64,000 nt of DNA from DATAOG01 sp963798075 (lineage in GTDB: Bacteria > Pseudomonadota > Alphaproteobacteria > Geminicoccales > Geminicoccaceae). Position numbers and translations under genes: made by a program. The notes under the pieces were generated by a model, which saw only the letters and a program-made list of their open reading frames with translations, made no database searches and was not told where the DNA came from. Below are positions 60,968-64,000 of the stretch, in pieces. How positions within the stretch are numbered: position 1 is the stretch's first letter; every line of letters starts with the position of its first letter. The stretch covers positions 219,983 to 283,982 of the forward strand of contig CAWCRU010000022.1 of assembly GCA_963798075.1 (NCBI GenBank), read 5' to 3'.

Positions 60968-63900
60968 TCAACCGAGCGTGCCGACATTGTGAATGACGGC
61001 GACGCCGATGCGGCGGATCAGCGTGTAGAGCTTGGCGATCGGCTCGAAGATCTGGGCGTGCTCCTGGCCGTAGGACTGGCTCTCGGCGCTCTCGTAGGTC
61101 GCGGGCTCGCCGAAGTCGTCGTCGAAGCCGGTCGGATCGACGATCGGGAAGATCTCGCCGAGCTTGGCGACCGCGGCCTCGACGTCGAGCTGGATCAGGC
61201 GCGCGATCAGGCGCTCGTGGGTGAGCTCGTGCCGGCCGCTGAACTCGGGCACGTGGACCGCCAGCAGATAGAGGCGCTGGATCAGGACGATCCGGAGCGC
61301 GTGCAAGAGGTGCATGGCGTCGCGCGAGGTCGGATCGACCGCGATCGGCTGGGCGCCGGCCTTGCGGGCGCGGCGGCGATGTTCGCGCAGCGCGCCGGCG
61401 AGATCCATGTAGTCGCGCGTGAAGACGCGCCAGATCCGGGTCAGGCGCTCGTGGACCGCCGCCCGCTCCATGACCGCCGCGAGCGCCTGCAGCTCCTCGG
61501 CGCGCGTGCCCTCGCCGCGCTGGGTCGCGAGCAGCAGCCACAGCCCGGGGTCGAACAGGTCGATATAGGCCTTGAGCACGGTGAGATCGCTGTATTTGAA
61601 GGCGTGCTCGACCATGGTCATCAGCCGCCGGAAGCGCGGCGAGTCCTGATAGAGGCGCTGGAAGCGCTCGGGATCCTTGGTCACCGCCTGGCCGACGCCG
61701 CCGATGCTGTTGGCGAGGTAGCCGAGCTGCTGGAGGATGGCGTTGTGCGGGATCGCGCGCAGCTGCGAGGGGTGCTCGAGGTTGATCTGCCCCGACCAGC
61801 TGTCGTGCTGGCGCTGGACCGGGCGCGAGCCCGAGCGGTGCAGCAGATGGGTGCCGAAGGCGCCGAGCAGGGCGCCGTAGCAGGGATCGTCCATGATCTG
61901 GTGGTTGAAGCGCTGGACGACGGTGAAGAACTCGTGGACGTAGTCGGTCTCGCTGTAGAACGGGTCGTCGGTCTCGCCGGGCGGCGTCAGCGCGTGCTCG
62001 AGGATCCGGGTCAGGGTCGTGAAGGCGGCGCCGCGGCGTACTGAAATAGACGTAGCCGTCGCCGCCCTGGAAGCTCACCTCCTGCTTGCAGGCGATGCCG
62101 AGGCGGGCGAGCTGCGGCGCGCACCGCCGGCGTGTCGACGTAGTCCAGGCGGTCGGCGAAGCTCTCGGGATGGCAGCCGCGACCGATCAATTCGCCATGG
62201 GTGTCGAAGATCACCAGCTCGACGTCGGCCAGGCCCTGGCGCGCCAGCTCGCGGCCGATCGCAAGGCGCAGGCGCTCGATCGCGTAGCCGGCGGCGATCT
62301 GGCCGAGCGAGCGGCCGGCATCGGAGAAGCCGGTCTGCACGCAGAGCCGGCCGTGGCTTTGGACATAGGCGCGAAAGCTCGCACGCCCAGGCCTCGGCGA
62401 TCGCCCGGCCGCCCTGCTCGAGCGCGGTCTGGGTCTCGAACAGGGGCGAGATCTCGACCTTGTCCTCGACCCCGAACAGCTTGGCGAAATAGAGCGCGGT
62501 CAGAAGCGTGAAGCCGGTCTCGCACTCGGCGATCAAGAAGCGGATCGGCTGGGTGGCATCGACGTATTTGAGCAGCTGGGCGATGATCATGAAGGTCCGC
62601 TTGGCGGTCGACTTCTCGAGCAGCAGCGAGCCGAAGTTGATGCGCACGGGGCCGGCCTGCTCGATCAGCGCGCTGATCGCGTTCAGGTAGCTCAGGCGAT
62701 GGCTCGGGTCGTCCGGCCCGTGGTCCATGCCGATGGTCTTGCGGATCGCGTTGTGCATCTGGCGGGCGTTGAGCCGGGTGTGGGTGTGCGCGAGGCCGAG
62801 GCCATGGGTGCGGATTTCGGCGCGCAGGATGCACAAGCCCCGCCGGAGCGCCGGTCGTCGGCCAGGCGCAGCGCGCGCTCGATCAGCTCGAGCAGCTGGC
62901 CGGCGTCGACCAGCCGGGCGCTGCGGCCGGCGTGCATCGCCCGGGCGGCGCGCGCCAGCTGCCGCGCCAGGCCCGAGCCGGCGCCGGGTCGGCGAAGACC
63001 GCCATCTCGTCCTCGGCCTGCTTGACCGCGAGCGCCAGGCGGGAGTCCAGCAGCTCGAGCAGATCGCCGCGCCGGATGCGTCCGCGACCGGGCCCGGAGC
63101 GCGCGGGCGGCCGCACGGTAGCGCTCGAGCTGCAGCACCTGGACCTTGAGCCGCTTGGCGAAGGTGACGCTCCAGGGGATGTCGGAGCGGCCGTCGAGGT
63201 CGTAGCCGACCCAGCTCGCGAAGGTCATCAGGCGCGGGCTGAGCTCGGTCCAGCGGTCGGGATAGAGCGCCTCGGCGACCTCGAAGACCAGGTCATAGAC
63301 CTGAGCCAGCGCGCCGTGCAGGTTGACCAGCGCGTCGAGCGACAGGCGATGCTCCTCCTCGAGGTCGAGGGGCCGGTCGGGCCGGTGCTCGCGCGGCGCC
63401 GACCGCCGCGAGCGCGCGCCGCTCGGGCAGGCCCCGCCTCGCCGCGTCGAGCGCCAGCTGCGCTCAGGAGCGCCGCAGCTCGCGGGCGAGCGCGAAGGTC
63501 GGGTGGGCGGTGATCACGATGCCGAAGAGCTCGCGCTCGACCCGGGCGCGGAAGGTCTCGAACGGCACCGCTGCTCGCCGCCCGGCTCGCGGGCGAGGCC
63601 CTCGATCAGGCGCTCGATGGTCGCACGGTTGGCGGCCGTCGGTCTCGCCGAGATAGCGCCGAGCCGAGCGGCGCGGCGGACGAAGGACTCGGTGATCAGC
63701 CGCTGCAGCAGGTCCTCGACCGCCGCCATCGACAGCCCGCCGCCGTCGAGCCGCCGGGCGATATCGAGCGCCAGCAGCTGGATCGAGTTGCCGAAGGGTT
63801 GAGCTCGGTCTCGGCGCGCCGCATCGCGATCTGGGAGCGGAGATCTTCGAGCAGCGCGCCCGGGTCGAGCGCCTCGGCGGTCTCGAAGCAGGTCAGGCCG

Positions 63901-64000
63901 GGCGGCAGGAGCGGCAAGGCGTCGGCGCCCAAAGCCGTCTCCGGCTCGAGGATGGCGCTCCCCGCCTCGCTCGGCTCCGGCTCCGTGGGCGGTACGGCTT
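60968..64000 (-). pseudogene. ppc: phosphoenolpyruvate carboxylase, multiply frameshifted, N-terminus outside window
   Basis: PEP carboxylase of the proteobacterial type, which makes oxaloacetate from PEP and bicarbonate. The C-terminal 350 residues (60968-62036) are intact. Upstream the sense continues through other minus frames: SFQGGDGYVYFS, FSDAGRSLGQIAAGYAIERL, VIFDTHGELIGRG, VEISPLFETQTALEQGG, GLGLAHTHTRLNARQMHNAI and ASWVGYDLDGRSDIPW. Three shifts (near 62036, 62120, 62380) and one near 63100 drop one base; others near 62845 and 62985 need two. Eight or more shifts in 2 kb exceed anything else in the window. Decay or bad local sequence; ppc is usually essential for anaplerosis, which favours the latter. 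Confidence 0.82.

Overview
The window is a high-GC chromosomal segment from a Gram-negative bacterium, most likely an alphaproteobacterium of the Rhodospirillales/Geminicoccales type. This is an inference from the strong GC bias at third codon positions and the gene content: TRAP transporter, SpoU methylase, bactofilin, SPFH/NfeD pair, Psd/PssA, GlxA-type regulator, proteobacterial PEP carboxylase. Almost every real gene has a long GC-rich shadow frame on the other strand; these are left out.

Layout. 1-2380: TRAP transporter permeases and a small membrane protein. 2403-6440: a broken alpha/beta hydrolase, an enolase-superfamily dehydratase, an orphan Phd antitoxin and an AroE-like remnant. 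6449-10965: beta-lactamase-fold hydrolase, GT2 glycosyltransferase, patatin and cupin. 11178-14936: a Pmp3/DUF4112 chimera, a PhoQ/PhoP-like two-component system with one PepSY gene, and a divergent PepSY-cytochrome b pair. 14930-21849: RNA methylase, quinone oxidoreductase, macro-domain protein, Na/Pi cotransporter, bactofilin, EI24 protein and a PfkB kinase. 22190-32106: a compact leftward run of glycan genes (two GT28/MurG-like and two GT4 glycosyltransferases, a histidine phosphatase, a deacetylase-like protein) ending in peptide-type ABC ATPases and a binding protein. 32406-40747: a divergent rightward run (degenerate ABC exporter, cyclic-nucleotide-binding protein, class III adenylate cyclase, FkbM methyltransferase, membrane protein, Psd, PssA, a second CDP-alcohol transferase). 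40860-43958: a small lipoprotein behind an operator-like palindrome, a TonB-like membrane protein, a YqaA-like protein and DsbB. 44380-46034: SPFH/NfeD pair and tRNA-Leu. 46035-55430: accessory region with lower-GC patches, holding effector remnants, a Sel1 lipoprotein, a MntA/HepT pair, a VapBC-like pair with 31-bp tandem repeats, an MFS/GlxA/metallo-hydrolase locus and a PD-(D/E)XK-like protein. 55638-64000: metabolic genes, a HerA-like ATPase, a transaldolase-like enzyme and a heavily frameshifted PEP carboxylase that runs off the window.

The most interesting locus is 32406-37505. An ABC exporter homologue has lost nearly all catalytic motifs of its nucleotide-binding domain, carries about 350 residues between Q-loop and signature, and repeats the short NxxFG element three times. 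It is followed directly by a cNMP-binding protein, an adenylate cyclase with intact metal and ATP-selecting residues, and a sugar-type methyltransferase, and it diverges from the glycan operon. I infer a cAMP-controlled envelope-glycan or lipid export system.

Many otherwise conserved genes carry single-base frameshifts, and most of these are repaired by dropping exactly one base. That points to an insertion-biased sequence error. It also explains two apparent gene fusions (28450-30867 and 51800-53548), so fused or broken genes here should be read with caution.
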